Of a stretch of 64,000 bases of DNA, positions 42,586 through 51,355 are shown piece after piece. A program made the translations under genes and the position numbers. Source of the DNA: Betaproteobacteria bacterium. GTDB taxonomy: Bacteria > Pseudomonadota > Gammaproteobacteria > Burkholderiales > Usitatibacteraceae. The notes beneath the pieces were generated by a model. That model was not told where the DNA came from. It saw nothing but the letters and a program-made list of their open reading frames with translations, and ran no database searches. Positions within the stretch are counted from its first letter, which is position 1; every line of letters begins with the position of its first letter. The DNA is taken from the NCBI GenBank assembly GCA_016708825.1, contig JADJEZ010000001.1, positions 346,969 through 410,968 on the forward strand, given 5' to 3'.

Positions 42586-44913
42586 ATGACCTCCCGTTGG
42601 TGGTTCTATCCGTCTCTCGTGGCCGCATCCCTGTTTCTCGTGGCTGCGGGGGTGGGCGCCCTCACCGTCATCCTGCTTTGGCCGAACCTGCCTTCGCTCG
42701 AGGCCCTGACTGACTACCGGCCCAAGATTCCCCTGCGCGTCTTCAGTGCGGAAGGGGAGCTCATCGGCGAGTTCGGCGAGGAAAAGCGGGCCATTGCGAG
42801 GATCCAGGACGTTCCGGCCGTGATGAAGCAGGCGATTCTGGCCGCGGAGGACGACCGGTTCTACCAGCACGGGGGGGTCGACTACGCCGGAGTCGCCCGC
42901 GCGGCCGTTGCCAATCTCCAGGGGCGACGGGAAGGTGCGAGCACGATAACGATGCAGGTGGCCCGGACTTTCTTCCTCACGCGGGAGAAGACCATCGCTC
43001 GCAAGCTCTCGGAGATCCTCCTGTCCTTCAAGATCGAGGCCAACCTCTCGAAGGACCAGATCCTGGAGCTCTACGTGAACCAGATCTTCCTGGGCAGCCG
43101 GGCCTACGGGTTCGCGTCGGCCGCCAACGTCTATTTTGGCAAGACCCTCCCCGAACTCACACCGGCCGAGGCCGCCATGCTGGCCGGGTTGCCGCAGGCA
43201 CCCTCCCGGCAGAACCCGTTCGTGAACCCCAAGCGGGCCCAGCAGCGCCAGCATTACGTCCTTCGCCGCATGAATGAAGTGGGCTGGCTTCCCTCCGAGG
43301 CCTACCGGAAGGCGCTCGCCGAGCCCCTTCGCCTCAATCCCAACCAGCGCGAGACCTTCTCCCTGAGGGCGGAATACGTCGCGGAAATGGCGCGGGCCGC
43401 GGTCTTCGAGCAGAACGGAGAATCGGCCTACGTGAGCGGTATTCGCGTCGAGACGACCCTCCGGAGGGCGGACCAGGAGGCCGCCAATGCTGGCCTGCGA
43501 CAGGGAGTCCTCGATTACGACCGCCGCCACGGTTACCGCGGGCCTGAAGCCTATGCGAGCCTTCCGGCCGCCGCGGGTGCGGAACTGGAAGAGGCTATCG
43601 AGGAGGCGCTCCAGGATCGAGATACCGTGGGAGACCTGATGGCGGCCGTGGTCCTGAAGGCCTCCGCCAGGGAGGTCACGGCTGTCATGCGGCGCGGCGA
43701 TCCCGTGCGGATCTCGGGCGATGGACTACGCGTTGCCGCCCGGGGGTTGGCGGACCGGGCGAATCCCGATCGAGCGATACGGCGCGGCGCGATCATCCGG
43801 CTCCAGGCGGGTGACAAGGGCTCCTGGAGCATCGCCCAGGTTCCGAAGGTCGAGGCCGCGCTCGTATCCCTGGATTCCGCCAATGGCGCCATCAGGGCGC
43901 TCGCGGGCGGATTCGATTTCAATGCAAACAAGTTCAATCACGTCACACAGGCCTGGCGGCAGCCCGGGTCAAGCTTCAAGCCCTTCATCTATTCAGCCGC
44001 GCTCGAAAAGGGATTCACTCCCGCCACCGTCCTGAACGACGCCCCATTCGTCATCGATGCAGCCAAGACCGGTGGACAGCTCTGGGAGCCGAAGAACTAC
44101 GACGGGAAGTACGAAGGACCCATGCGGCTGCGCACGGCCATCGCGAAGTCGAAGAACATGGTTTCGATCCGCCTGCTCCAGGCGATCGGCCCCGAGTACG
44201 CGCAGGACTACCTGCAGAGATTCGGGTTCGACCCGAAGCTGCATCCCGCATTCCTCACCATGGCTCTCGGGGCCGGCTCCGCAACTCCCTTGCAGATGGC
44301 CGGGGCCTACGCAACATTCGCGAACGGCGGGTACCGAGTGAAGCCCTGGTTCATCTCGAGGATCATCGACAACCGCGGAGAGACGCTCTACGAGGCGCGA
44401 CCGGAGGTGGCCGGGGGCGACGCGGAGCGGGTCCTCGACCCGCGAAACGCCTTCCTCATGACCAGCCTCTTGCGCGAAGTGGTGCGCTCCGGGACGGCCA
44501 TACGCGCCATGACCCTCGGCCGACAGGATCTCTCGGGCAAGACCGGCACGACCAACGATCACATCGACGCCTGGTTCGCCGGGTACCATCCTTCCCTCGT
44601 GGCGGTGGCGTGGATCGGTTTCGATACGCCCGCGCCGATGGGCGCGAACGAAACGGGCAGCCAGGCTGCGCTACCGATGTGGATGTCCTACATGTCCAAG
44701 GTGCTCAAGGACGTGCCGGAAGGCGACCTCGAGCCTCCGGCCGGCATAGTGGCGGTCGGCATCGACCCGGTCACCGGGTTGCGGGAGCCCGATGGGCGAA
44801 GCAAGACAGTCGAGTACTTCTACCAGGAGGCGCTCCCGGGCGCAGGCGGCGAAGGCGGCGTCGCCCGCGACGCGGTTCGGCCTCCCGAGGAAGTGAAGAA
44901 CCAGATCTTCTAG
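42586..44913 (+). CDS. mrcA: Penicillin-binding protein 1A (class A, bifunctional)
   Basis: Polymerises and cross-links peptidoglycan. It is 775 residues with an N-terminal membrane anchor (about 10-32). The glycosyltransferase domain shows EDDRFYQHGGVDYAGVARA with the catalytic Glu, GASTITMQVARTFFL, KLSEILLSFKIE and NQIFLG. An OB-like domain is followed by the transpeptidase with SxxK SSFK, SxN SKN and KTGT. The pilMNOPQ operon being divergent from a PBP1A gene is a common proteobacterial arrangement. Confidence 0.97.
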   Translation: MTSRWWFYPSLVAASLFLVAAGVGALTVILLWPNLPSLEALTDYRPKIPLRVFSAEGELIGEFGEEKRAIARIQDVPAVMKQAILAAEDDRFYQHGGVDYAGVARAAVANLQGRREGASTITMQVARTFFLTREKTIARKLSEILLSFKIEANLSKDQILELYVNQIFLGSRAYGFASAANVYFGKTLPELTPAEAAMLAGLPQAPSRQNPFVNPKRAQQRQHYVLRRMNEVGWLPSEAYRKALAEPLRLNPNQRETFSLRAEYVAEMARAAVFEQNGESAYVSGIRVETTLRRADQEAANAGLRQGVLDYDRRHGYRGPEAYASLPAAAGAELEEAIEEALQDRDTVGDLMAAVVLKASAREVTAVMRRGDPVRISGDGLRVAARGLADRANPDRAIRRGAIIRLQAGDKGSWSIAQVPKVEAALVSLDSANGAIRALAGGFDFNANKFNHVTQAWRQPGSSFKPFIYSAALEKGFTPATVLNDAPFVIDAAKTGGQLWEPKNYDGKYEGPMRLRTAIAKSKNMVSIRLLQAIGPEYAQDYLQRFGFDPKLHPAFLTMALGAGSATPLQMAGAYATFANGGYRVKPWFISRIIDNRGETLYEARPEVAGGDAERVLDPRNAFLMTSLLREVVRSGTAIRAMTLGRQDLSGKTGTTNDHIDAWFAGYHPSLVAVAWIGFDTPAPMGANETGSQAALPMWMSYMSKVLKDVPEGDLEPPAGIVAVGIDPVTGLREPDGRSKTVEYFYQEALPGAGGEGGVARDAVRPPEEVKNQIF

Positions 44914-44935
44914 GACAGACGGGGCAGCCAGATCC

Positions 44936-45541
44936 GTGGGCAGGAATCGGTCGCGTCGCGACGACAACCAGAGAAGGCATCTCGCATACCTCGCGGCGCG
45001 CCTCATGGCCGAGGAGGGGGTCCAGGATTACGCCTACGCCAAGCAGAAGGCGGCGCGCCAGGCGGGCCTTCCGGACTCCCACCCGCTTCCGGACAATCGC
45101 GAAATCGAGGCCGCGCTTCGCGAGTACCAGGGGCTCTACCAGAGCGACAACCAGCCCGCGGAGTTGCGGCGACTCCGGGAGATCGCGGTGCAGGTGATGC
45201 GCGAATTCGCCGATTTCGGCCCGGTTCTCGTGGGGTCCGTCCTGAACGGCACCGCCAACCAGTTTTCCGAGGTTTCGCTCCAGGTGTTCGCGGACGACCC
45301 CAAGAGCCTCGCCCTGTTTCTCGTCAACCGGCGACGGCGGTTCGAGCAGGCGGAGAAGCGCGTTCGCCTGGGCGACGACTGGGCGGATGTCCCGCAGTTC
45401 TTCCTCGAGGTCGATGGCGCGCCGGTTACCCTGGCTGTCTATACGAAGGGCGACGAGCTTCTCTTGCCGCGGCCGCGGCCGGAGGCCAATGGCCCGCAGA
45501 GGGCGCGGCTGGCCGAAGTGGAGGCGCTGCTGGGACCCTAG
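44936..45541 (+). CDS. Conserved hypothetical protein downstream of PBP1A
   Basis: A 201-residue soluble protein starting at a GTG 22 bases after the PBP gene. The N-terminal half is basic and helical (RRHLAYLAARLMAEEGVQDYAYAKQKAAR). The central FGPVLVGSVLNGTANQFSEVSLQVFADDP resembles a minimal nucleotidyltransferase fold, where GS-x-x-x-G and a spaced acidic pair bind nucleotide and metal, but the catalytic acids are not convincingly arranged. Similar proteins occur widely in betaproteobacteria without a proven function. Its stop codon interlocks with that of convergent hemB (CTAG). Confidence 0.8.
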   Translation: MGRNRSRRDDNQRRHLAYLAARLMAEEGVQDYAYAKQKAARQAGLPDSHPLPDNREIEAALREYQGLYQSDNQPAELRRLREIAVQVMREFADFGPVLVGSVLNGTANQFSEVSLQVFADDPKSLALFLVNRRRRFEQAEKRVRLGDDWADVPQFFLEVDGAPVTLAVYTKGDELLLPRPRPEANGPQRARLAEVEALLGP

Positions 45542-46545
45542 GCGTTGCGCAGTCGCCTCGCGGCCTCGAGCGCGAAGTACGTGAGGACCGCGTCTGCGCC
45601 GGCCCGCTTGAAGCCGAGCAGGGACTCCATCATGCACGCCGGCCCGTCGATCCAGCCGTGGCCCGCGGCCGCCTGGAGCATCGAGTACTCGCCACTCACC
45701 TGGTAGACAAAGGTGGGCACGCCGAACCTGTCCTTGACCCTTCGTACGATGTCCAGGTAGGGCAGTCCCGGCTTGACCATCACCATGTCGGCGCCTTCTT
45801 CGATGTCCAGGGCTACCTCGTGCAGCGCCTCGTCGGAGTTGCCCGGGTCCATCTGGTACGTCATCTTGTCTCCCCCACCGAGACTGGCTCCGGAGCCTAC
45901 TGCGTCGCGAAAAGGGCCGTAGAAGGCCGAGGCATACTTGGCCGAGTAGGCCAGCAGGCGTGTGTGGATGTGGCCACGGCCGTCGAGCGCGCGCCGAATG
46001 GCGCCCACCCTGCCGTCCATCATGTCCGACGGGGCCACTACATCAGCGCCCGCCTCTGCGTGGGTGAGCGCCTGCTTCTCCAGCACCGCTATGGTTTCGT
46101 CATTGAGCACATACCCCGAGTCGTCGATCAGGCCGTCCTGGCCATGGCTGGTGTAGGGATCGAGCGCAATGTCGGTGATGACTCCGATCTCCGGAAAGCG
46201 GGCCTTTACTTCGCGAATGCAGCGCGGTACGAGCCCATCCGGGTTGAATGCTTCCCGGGCATCGAGCGATTTCGCAGAGGACTCGATGACCGGAAACAGC
46301 GTAATGGCCGGTATCCCGAGAGCAAGCGCCTGTTCCACGATCGGGAGGAGCTGGTCTACGGAGCGGCGGTCGACTCCCGGCATGGAAGCGACCGGCTGAA
46401 CAGACTTGCTCCCTTCGAGCACGAAGACCGGCAGGATGAGGTCTTCGCAAGACAGGCGGTTTTCTCGCGCGAGACGGCGCGAAAATTCGTCGCGGCGCAT
46501 GCGCCGCAGGCGTCGTTGCGGAAACCGTCCGGTGGAAAAGGGCAT
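45538..46545 (-). CDS. hemB: Porphobilinogen synthase (delta-aminolevulinate dehydratase)
   Basis: Condenses two 5-aminolevulinates to porphobilinogen in tetrapyrrole synthesis. From the ATG at 46545 (MPFSTGRFPQRRLRRMRR) it is 335 residues; a GTG three codons earlier is possible. The two Schiff-base lysines are in LLAYSAKYASAFYGPFRD and MVMVKPGLPYLD. The metal-site region reads DIALDPYTSHGQDGLID, the aspartate-type rather than the cysteine-rich zinc-type sequence, so magnesium dependence is expected. It supplies the pathway that also uses hemL at 48055. Confidence 0.97.
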   Translation of the reverse strand: MPFSTGRFPQRRLRRMRRDEFSRRLARENRLSCEDLILPVFVLEGSKSVQPVASMPGVDRRSVDQLLPIVEQALALGIPAITLFPVIESSAKSLDAREAFNPDGLVPRCIREVKARFPEIGVITDIALDPYTSHGQDGLIDDSGYVLNDETIAVLEKQALTHAEAGADVVAPSDMMDGRVGAIRRALDGRGHIHTRLLAYSAKYASAFYGPFRDAVGSGASLGGGDKMTYQMDPGNSDEALHEVALDIEEGADMVMVKPGLPYLDIVRRVKDRFGVPTFVYQVSGEYSMLQAAAGHGWIDGPACMMESLLGFKRAGADAVLTYFALEAARRLRNA

Positions 46546-46643
46546 CGCGATCACGTGGCGGGTAGCGCGGGAACTTTAGCATGGGCATGGACTCTCATTG
46601 CATGAAGGGTGAGCCCTTCCCCGCTTCTCCTCCCTGAGCGGGC

Positions 46644-46669
46644 GCCTTAATTCCCATTAAGGCTTTTTT
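46644..46669 (+). terminator. Plus-strand terminator-like hairpin over the engB stop codon
   Basis: A perfect eight-base stem GCCTTAAT / ATTAAGGC with a TCCC loop is followed by six T on the plus strand. It includes the engB stop codon (minus strand, 46647-46649). No plus-strand gene ends nearby; the closest upstream plus-strand gene ends at 45541. Confidence 0.65.
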
Positions 46670-47297
46670 GCCCCGGCCTGTTCCCTTGAGCCGGGGCTTT
46701 TTGTTGGTGGTCCGCCACCCAGGCTTCGATGCAGGACTGGGCTTCGGCGATTCCGGACCGCTTCGGGCTGGAAAACAGCTGGGCCGTCGCGCCCGGGTAG
46801 ACCTGATCGAGGTCCTTTCGCACCTGCGCAAGGGTGCGCTGGCCGGCCTGCGCGGAGAGCTTGTCCGCCTTGGACAGCAGCACATGGACCTTGCGGCCCG
46901 AAGGCTGCAACCAATCGAGAAGCCGGCGGTCCTGGGGCGTGAGGGGATGGCGCGAATCCATCACCACGATCACACCGGCGAGGGCGCGCCGGTGAAAGAC
47001 GTACTCGCCGACCAGCGTGTCCCAGTGCTCGCGCACCTCGTGGGGCACGCCCGCATAGCCGTATCCCGGAAGGTCGACGAGGAACGCGTCCTCGTCGACG
47101 GTGAAGAAATTGATGAGCTGGGTGCGACCGGGCGTCTTGCTCACGAAGGCGAGGCGGCGCCTGCCGGCGAGCGTGTTGAGCGCGCTGGACTTGCCGGCGT
47201 TGGATCGCCCTATGAAGGCGACCTCCGGAAGGGTATCGCGGGGCAGCAGCCGGGGATCGTGAACCGACACGTGGTAGCGCGCGTTCTCGAGTCGCAT
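46647..47297 (-). CDS. engB: Ribosome biogenesis GTP-binding protein EngB (YsxC/YihA)
   Basis: Small essential GTPase in large-subunit ribosome assembly. It is 216 residues. GTPase motifs are GRSNAGKSS (G1), KTPGRTQLINFF (switch I with G2 Thr), DLPGYGYA (G3) and SKADKL (G4). The last 20 residues (from about DHQQKAPAQ) are low-complexity and overlap two plus-strand hairpins, so the C-terminal tail is probably not conserved. It is divergent from the cytochrome c4 gene, a frequent arrangement. Confidence 0.95.
   Translation of the reverse strand: MRLENARYHVSVHDPRLLPRDTLPEVAFIGRSNAGKSSALNTLAGRRRLAFVSKTPGRTQLINFFTVDEDAFLVDLPGYGYAGVPHEVREHWDTLVGEYVFHRRALAGVIVVMDSRHPLTPQDRRLLDWLQPSGRKVHVLLSKADKLSAQAGQRTLAQVRKDLDQVYPGATAQLFSSPKRSGIAEAQSCIEAWVADHQQKAPAQGNRPGQKSLNGN
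46670..46702 (+). terminator. Second plus-strand terminator-like hairpin within the engB 3' end
   Basis: An eight-base stem GCCCCGGC (46670-46677) / GCCGGGGC (46690-46697) is followed by five T on the plus strand. It directly follows the first hairpin, giving two tandem terminators in the plus direction, both inside or at the end of the minus-strand engB coding region. Confidence 0.65.
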
Positions 47298-47364
47298 GGA
47301 GGCCCCGATCAGCCCGGGTGCGCCGATCGCGGTGCCGGGCTGGCGGCTCCCGGGGGGGCTACGG

Positions 47365-47370
47365 TAAAAT
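47365..47370 (+). promoter_or_regulatory. Possible -10 element of the cytochrome c4 gene
   Basis: TAAAAT lies 38 bases upstream of the cytochrome c4 start within the engB-cytochrome gap. No clear -35 hexamer is seen, so this is weak support. Confidence 0.35.
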
Positions 47371-47408
47371 CGCGGGGTTCAGGCGACTCGACAGACAGAG
47401 GACAGGCA

Positions 47409-48029
47409 ATGCGCGCAATCCGGGGATGGGCGGGGCTCATGGCGATAGTCTACGCAACGCTGGCGCATGGCGCCGCTCCTGCACCGCTCGCCAAGCCCGA
47501 TGTGGAGCGCGGAAAGGCGATCGCCGCGGGCGTATGTGCCGCCTGCCACGGGCCGGACGGCAACAGCCCTGCACCTGCGAACCCGATCCTTGCCAGCCAG
47601 CACGCCGACTACCTTGCTGCGCAACTCGCGGCATACAAGTCCGGCGCACGAGCCAATCCCATCATGGCGGGCATGTCGGCGACCCTTACGCCGGAGGACA
47701 TGCGAAACGTTTCCGCGTGGTTCTCGAGGCAGGTTGCGAAGCCGTCCGCGGCCAAGGACTCGGGCCTTGCCGCGAGGGGTCAGCAAATCTGGCGCGGCGG
47801 CATTCGCCAGGGAAGCGTTCCGGCCTGCGCCGGATGCCATGGTGCGGCTGGGGCGGGCATCCCGGTGCAGTACCCCCGCCTTGCGGGGCAATACCCCGAG
47901 TTGACGTTCCAGTGGCTCAAGGCCTTCGCCAGTGGCGGGCGAGCCAACTCCGTCATGCAAGAAATCGCGGTGAGGATGTCCGAGGCGGACATGAAGGCCG
48001 TCTCCGAATACGCAGCCGGTCTGCGCTAG
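47409..48029 (+). CDS. Diheme cytochrome c4
   Basis: Periplasmic electron carrier with two heme c groups, usually passing electrons toward terminal oxidases. It is 206 residues with a signal peptide (MRAIRGWAGLMAIVYATLAHGAA). Each half has one heme site: CAACH near residue 43 and CAGCH near 140, with distal Met candidates in NPIMAGMSATL and NSVMQEIAVRM. The two-domain pattern and the engB-cytochrome-hem neighbourhood are characteristic of betaproteobacterial c4. An AGGACAGGC purine-rich stretch precedes the ATG. Confidence 0.94.
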   Translation: MRAIRGWAGLMAIVYATLAHGAAPAPLAKPDVERGKAIAAGVCAACHGPDGNSPAPANPILASQHADYLAAQLAAYKSGARANPIMAGMSATLTPEDMRNVSAWFSRQVAKPSAAKDSGLAARGQQIWRGGIRQGSVPACAGCHGAAGAGIPVQYPRLAGQYPELTFQWLKAFASGGRANSVMQEIAVRMSEADMKAVSEYAAGLR

Positions 48030-48054
48030 CCCCCGCCGGACCTCGCAGCCCCCG

Positions 48055-49344
48055 TCAGTCCGCGCGCACCTGCGCGAAAGACTCGCGGGCGGCGCTGAGC
48101 GTCGCCTCGATTTCCGCCGGGCCGTGCGCGGCCGAAACGAACCCCGCTTCGAAGCTGGACGGCGCCAGGTAGACGCCGCGCCGGAGCATGGCGTGGAAGA
48201 AGCGGTTGAATGCCTCCTTGTCGCTCGTCATCACCTCCGCGAAAGTCGTCGGCACGGTGGCGCGGAAGTACAGGCCGAACATTCCCCCCAGTGATGTCGC
48301 GCAGAATGGAATGCCCGCAAGACCCGCTTCCCGGACGAGCCCTTCGACGACGGTGGTGGTCATTTTCCCCAGCGTGTCGAAGAATCCCGGGGCGAGCACG
48401 CGCTTGAGGGTGGCCAGGCCGGCGGTGACGGCAACGGGATTTCCGGAAAGCGTCCCGGCCTGGTAGACCGGGCCCAGGGGTGCGAGCCGGGCCATGATGT
48501 CGCGGCGGCCGCCAAATGCGCCGACCGGCATTCCCCCGCCGATCACCTTGCCCAGGGTCGTCAGGTCGGGCCGGATGCCGAACACTCCCTGGGCGCCCTG
48601 GGCGCCCACTCGGAAACCCGTCATCACTTCGTCGAATATGAGGACGGACCCGTGCTCGGTGCACAGGCGCCTCAGCGTGTCGTGGAACTCCTGCGAGGGC
48701 CGCACGAAATTCATGTTCCCCGCCACGGGCTCGAGGACCACCGCCGCGATTTCCGGCCCGAAGCGCCGGAACGCGTCCTCCACCTGCTGCGGATCGTTGT
48801 AGTCCAGCACGAGCGTCTTCGACGTCATTTCCGCAGGCACGCCCGCCGAGGTGGGATTGCCGAAGGTGAGCGCCCCCGATCCCGCCTTCACCAGGAGGAA
48901 ATCGCTGTGCCCGTGGTAGCAGCCTTCGAACTTCACGATGAGCGAGCGGCCGGTGAATCCCCGCGCAAGGCGCAGCGCACTCATGACCGCCTCGGCTCCC
49001 GAACTCACGAGCCGAACCTGTTCGACCGAAGGCAGGCTCGTGGTGATGAGCTCCGCCATCTCGAGCTCCAGTTCCGTCGGTGCGCCGAAGGAAAGCCCCC
49101 GCGCAGCCGCCGATGCGACCTCCGACAGCACTTCGGGATGCGCATGCCCGAGGATCATCGGCCCCCAGGATCCGACGTAGTCGACGTAGCGGTTGCCGTC
49201 TACGTCTACCAGCCAGGCGCCTTTTCCTTCGCGGAAGAAGACGGGCGTTCCGCCCACGGCCTGAAAAGCGCGCACCGGGGAGTTCACGCCCCCCGGGATG
49301 ACGCGTTGCGATGCCTCAAAAAGCTGCCGGCTGCGTTCGTGCAT
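48055..49344 (-). CDS. hemL: Glutamate-1-semialdehyde 2,1-aminomutase
   Basis: PLP enzyme making 5-aminolevulinate from glutamate-1-semialdehyde in the C5 pathway. From the ATG at 49344 (MHERSRQLFEASQRVIPGGVNSPVRAF) it is 429 residues. The PLP lysine is in LTTLGKVIGGGMPVGAFGG; other family segments are VSSGAEAVMSALRLARGFTGR, FEGCYHGHSD and LIFDEVMTGFRV. It overlaps the thiE end by 29 bases, so it is likely translated from the thi transcript. Confidence 0.97.
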   Translation of the reverse strand: MHERSRQLFEASQRVIPGGVNSPVRAFQAVGGTPVFFREGKGAWLVDVDGNRYVDYVGSWGPMILGHAHPEVLSEVASAAARGLSFGAPTELELEMAELITTSLPSVEQVRLVSSGAEAVMSALRLARGFTGRSLIVKFEGCYHGHSDFLLVKAGSGALTFGNPTSAGVPAEMTSKTLVLDYNDPQQVEDAFRRFGPEIAAVVLEPVAGNMNFVRPSQEFHDTLRRLCTEHGSVLIFDEVMTGFRVGAQGAQGVFGIRPDLTTLGKVIGGGMPVGAFGGRRDIMARLAPLGPVYQAGTLSGNPVAVTAGLATLKRVLAPGFFDTLGKMTTTVVEGLVREAGLAGIPFCATSLGGMFGLYFRATVPTTFAEVMTSDKEAFNRFFHAMLRRGVYLAPSSFEAGFVSAAHGPAEIEATLSAARESFAQVRAD

Positions 49345-50002
49345 GGGGATCGGGTTCCATAGCGAAGGGACGGGAAAGGGCGCGGGCGGCAGCCGCCACG
49401 TCGGGCGCAGCGAAGAGCGAGGAAATGACCGCCAGCATGTCGGCACCGGCGGCGACGGCATCGGCCGCGTTCGCGGGCGTGATTCCTCCGATCGCCGCGA
49501 CGGGAATCGCCGCCAGGCGTTTCGCCTCGGCAATTGCCGCCAGTCCGGAACGGGCCGCGTCCGGCTTGGTGCCGGAGGCATAGACGCTTCCGATTCCGAC
49601 GTAATCCGCGCCCGACTGGACGGCCGCGAGGACACGGGCCGGCTCGTCGTAGCAGGACACGCCGAGTATCGCCTCCGGAAGCCGCGAGCGCGCATCACGC
49701 GGGTCGCCATCGTCACGGCCGAGATGTACGCCCTGCGCGGAAACGCAGATCGCGAGGTCGATGTCGTCGTTCACCAGGAAGGGTACGCCATGATCGCGGC
49801 AGAGCGATGCGATCGCCTCCGCCTGGCGAAGCCTCCTCCCCGCGTCCAGCCGCTTCGCGCGGTACTGGACAAGACGCGCGCCTCCCTCGATCGCAGCCCG
49901 CACCAGGCGGACGAGCTGCGCGAGGTTCTCGACCTCCGGCGTGACCGCGTACAGGCCACGCAGCCGGAATCGGTCAATTGCCGTCTTCGGCGTCATCGGC
50001 AT
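49316..50002 (-). CDS. thiE: Thiamine-phosphate synthase
   Basis: Joins HMP pyrophosphate and the thiazole phosphate to thiamine phosphate. It is 228 residues with a TIM-barrel core. Signature segments are GLYAVTPE, LVQYRAKRLDAG (substrate Arg/Lys), FLVNDDIDLAI, GVHLGRDDGD and the phosphate-binding end VAAIGGITPANAADAVAAGAD. It starts at an ATG two codons before another ATG and overlaps thiD by 29 bases, and hemL by the same amount. Confidence 0.95.
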   Translation of the reverse strand: MPMTPKTAIDRFRLRGLYAVTPEVENLAQLVRLVRAAIEGGARLVQYRAKRLDAGRRLRQAEAIASLCRDHGVPFLVNDDIDLAICVSAQGVHLGRDDGDPRDARSRLPEAILGVSCYDEPARVLAAVQSGADYVGIGSVYASGTKPDAARSGLAAIAEAKRLAAIPVAAIGGITPANAADAVAAGADMLAVISSLFAAPDVAAAARALSRPFAMEPDPHARTQPAAF

Positions 50003-50807
50003 CGCGGGCCCAGAACAGGCGATCGGGGATGAACTGGCCCATGCCGGGCCGGAATGCGCGGGAAAGCGCTTGCCACGTGTAATCCTGGGCCTCGTGGACC
50101 GCGTCGGCCACGTCGAGCCCCCTGGCGAGGTTCGCCGCGATCGCGGACGCGAGGGTACAACCGGACCCGTGATAGCTGCCCGGGAGGCGTTGCCAGGTGT
50201 CGGAACGCACGACGCCGTCGCGATGGTGCAGGGTGTTCACCACGGACGCAGTGGCATCGTGGGTCCCCGTGACCAGGACATACTCGCAGCCCGCATCGAG
50301 CAGGCGCCGTGCGCACTCGGCATGGTCGGGTTCCTCGTCGTCCTCGACCTCCGCCAGGCGTCGAAGCTCGGGGATGTTGGGCGTGATCACCGTGCTCTGC
50401 GGCAAAAGCAACTCGCGAATCGCCGCAACCAGGTCTTCCCCTCCGAACTCATCACCGCGCCCCGAGGAGAGCACGGGATCGAGCACGAGCGGGATGTCCG
50501 GATAGTCGGACACGACTTCGGCCACGACGGTGACGATGTCGGACGAGGCGAGCACGCCCACCTTGAAGGCGACAACGGGGATGTCCTCGAGGATGCAGCG
50601 GGCCTGGTCCGCGACCCAGTCGGGATCGAGCGCGAGGAATCCCTCGACCCCGGCGCTGTCCTGCACCGTTATCGCCGTGACGACGGAAAGCGGGTGGCAT
50701 CCCATGCTCGCGAGCGTGAGGATGTCGGCCTGCAAGCCGGCGCCGGAAGTCGGATCCGTCGCCGCGAAGGTCAGGACTGCGGGCGGGACGAAGGAGGGGT
50801 CTGGCAT
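49974..50807 (-). CDS. thiD: Hydroxymethylpyrimidine/phosphomethylpyrimidine kinase
   Basis: Phosphorylates HMP and HMP phosphate for thiamine synthesis. From the ATG at 50807 (MPDPSFVPPAVLTFAATDPTSGAGLQADI) it is 277 residues of ribokinase-like fold. Motifs include TDPTSGAGLQADILT, LDPVLSSGRGDE, TPNIPELRRL and the anion-hole GSYHGSGCTLASAIAA with the catalytic Asp-equivalent region. The substitution of the usual S/GxDxSGGAG by ATDPTSGAG is typical of a subset of ThiD. It precedes thiE; thiC lies about 11.5 kb away. Confidence 0.95.
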   Translation of the reverse strand: MPDPSFVPPAVLTFAATDPTSGAGLQADILTLASMGCHPLSVVTAITVQDSAGVEGFLALDPDWVADQARCILEDIPVVAFKVGVLASSDIVTVVAEVVSDYPDIPLVLDPVLSSGRGDEFGGEDLVAAIRELLLPQSTVITPNIPELRRLAEVEDDEEPDHAECARRLLDAGCEYVLVTGTHDATASVVNTLHHRDGVVRSDTWQRLPGSYHGSGCTLASAIAANLARGLDVADAVHEAQDYTWQALSRAFRPGMGQFIPDRLFWARDADDAEDGN

Positions 50808-50949
50808 GGAAGGTGGGGCGACGCGCGGGTAAACTGGCGGCTGGCTGCGCGACGGGGGACCGATCCGTCCGATCGCTCGGTGGCCCTGGTGCGCGGGGAT
50901 TTCCTGTGCGTGCATTCTACCTTTTCCATCGACCCCCATCCCGACCACC

Positions 50950-51141
50950 ATGTCCTCCGCACCTGCCCCCGCCCCCTACAAGACCTGGATGTGCCTGGTC
51001 TGCGGCTACGTCTACGACGAAGCCGACGGATCTCCCGACGACGGCCTGGCGCCCGGAACCCGGTGGGAGGATGTCCCCGCCAACTGGAGCTGCCCGGAAT
51101 GCAGCGCGCGCAAGGAAGATTTCGAGATGGTGGAGATCTGA
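50950..51141 (+). CDS. rubA: Rubredoxin
   Basis: Small one-iron electron carrier, 63 residues. Its four cysteine ligands are in the paired motifs CLVCGY and CPECSA, separated by the usual YDEADGSPDDGLAPGTRWEDVPANW segment. It is divergent from thiD and lies upstream of pilG, a conserved location in betaproteobacteria. Its redox partner is not evident here. No terminator is obvious in the 214 bases before pilG. Confidence 0.97.
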   Translation: MSSAPAPAPYKTWMCLVCGYVYDEADGSPDDGLAPGTRWEDVPANWSCPECSARKEDFEMVEI

Positions 51142-51355
51142 AAGTTACATCCGCAATAATTCGAAACGGCTTCAAGATGCGTCGCTTGAGTCTTGTTTTC
51201 AAGGGCGAAAAGGCATAGGCTACATTCGTTAAGCGAGCAATCGCCCGAAGAGCGAAATCGCGAGGGAGGCCGGCCTCTTTCGAAGCCTGCGCGAGGCTCC
51301 GCCTTCGCGCGAAAGCGCCTTTCGCACCTTGAGACAGAGGAACACCGAGGAAGGC

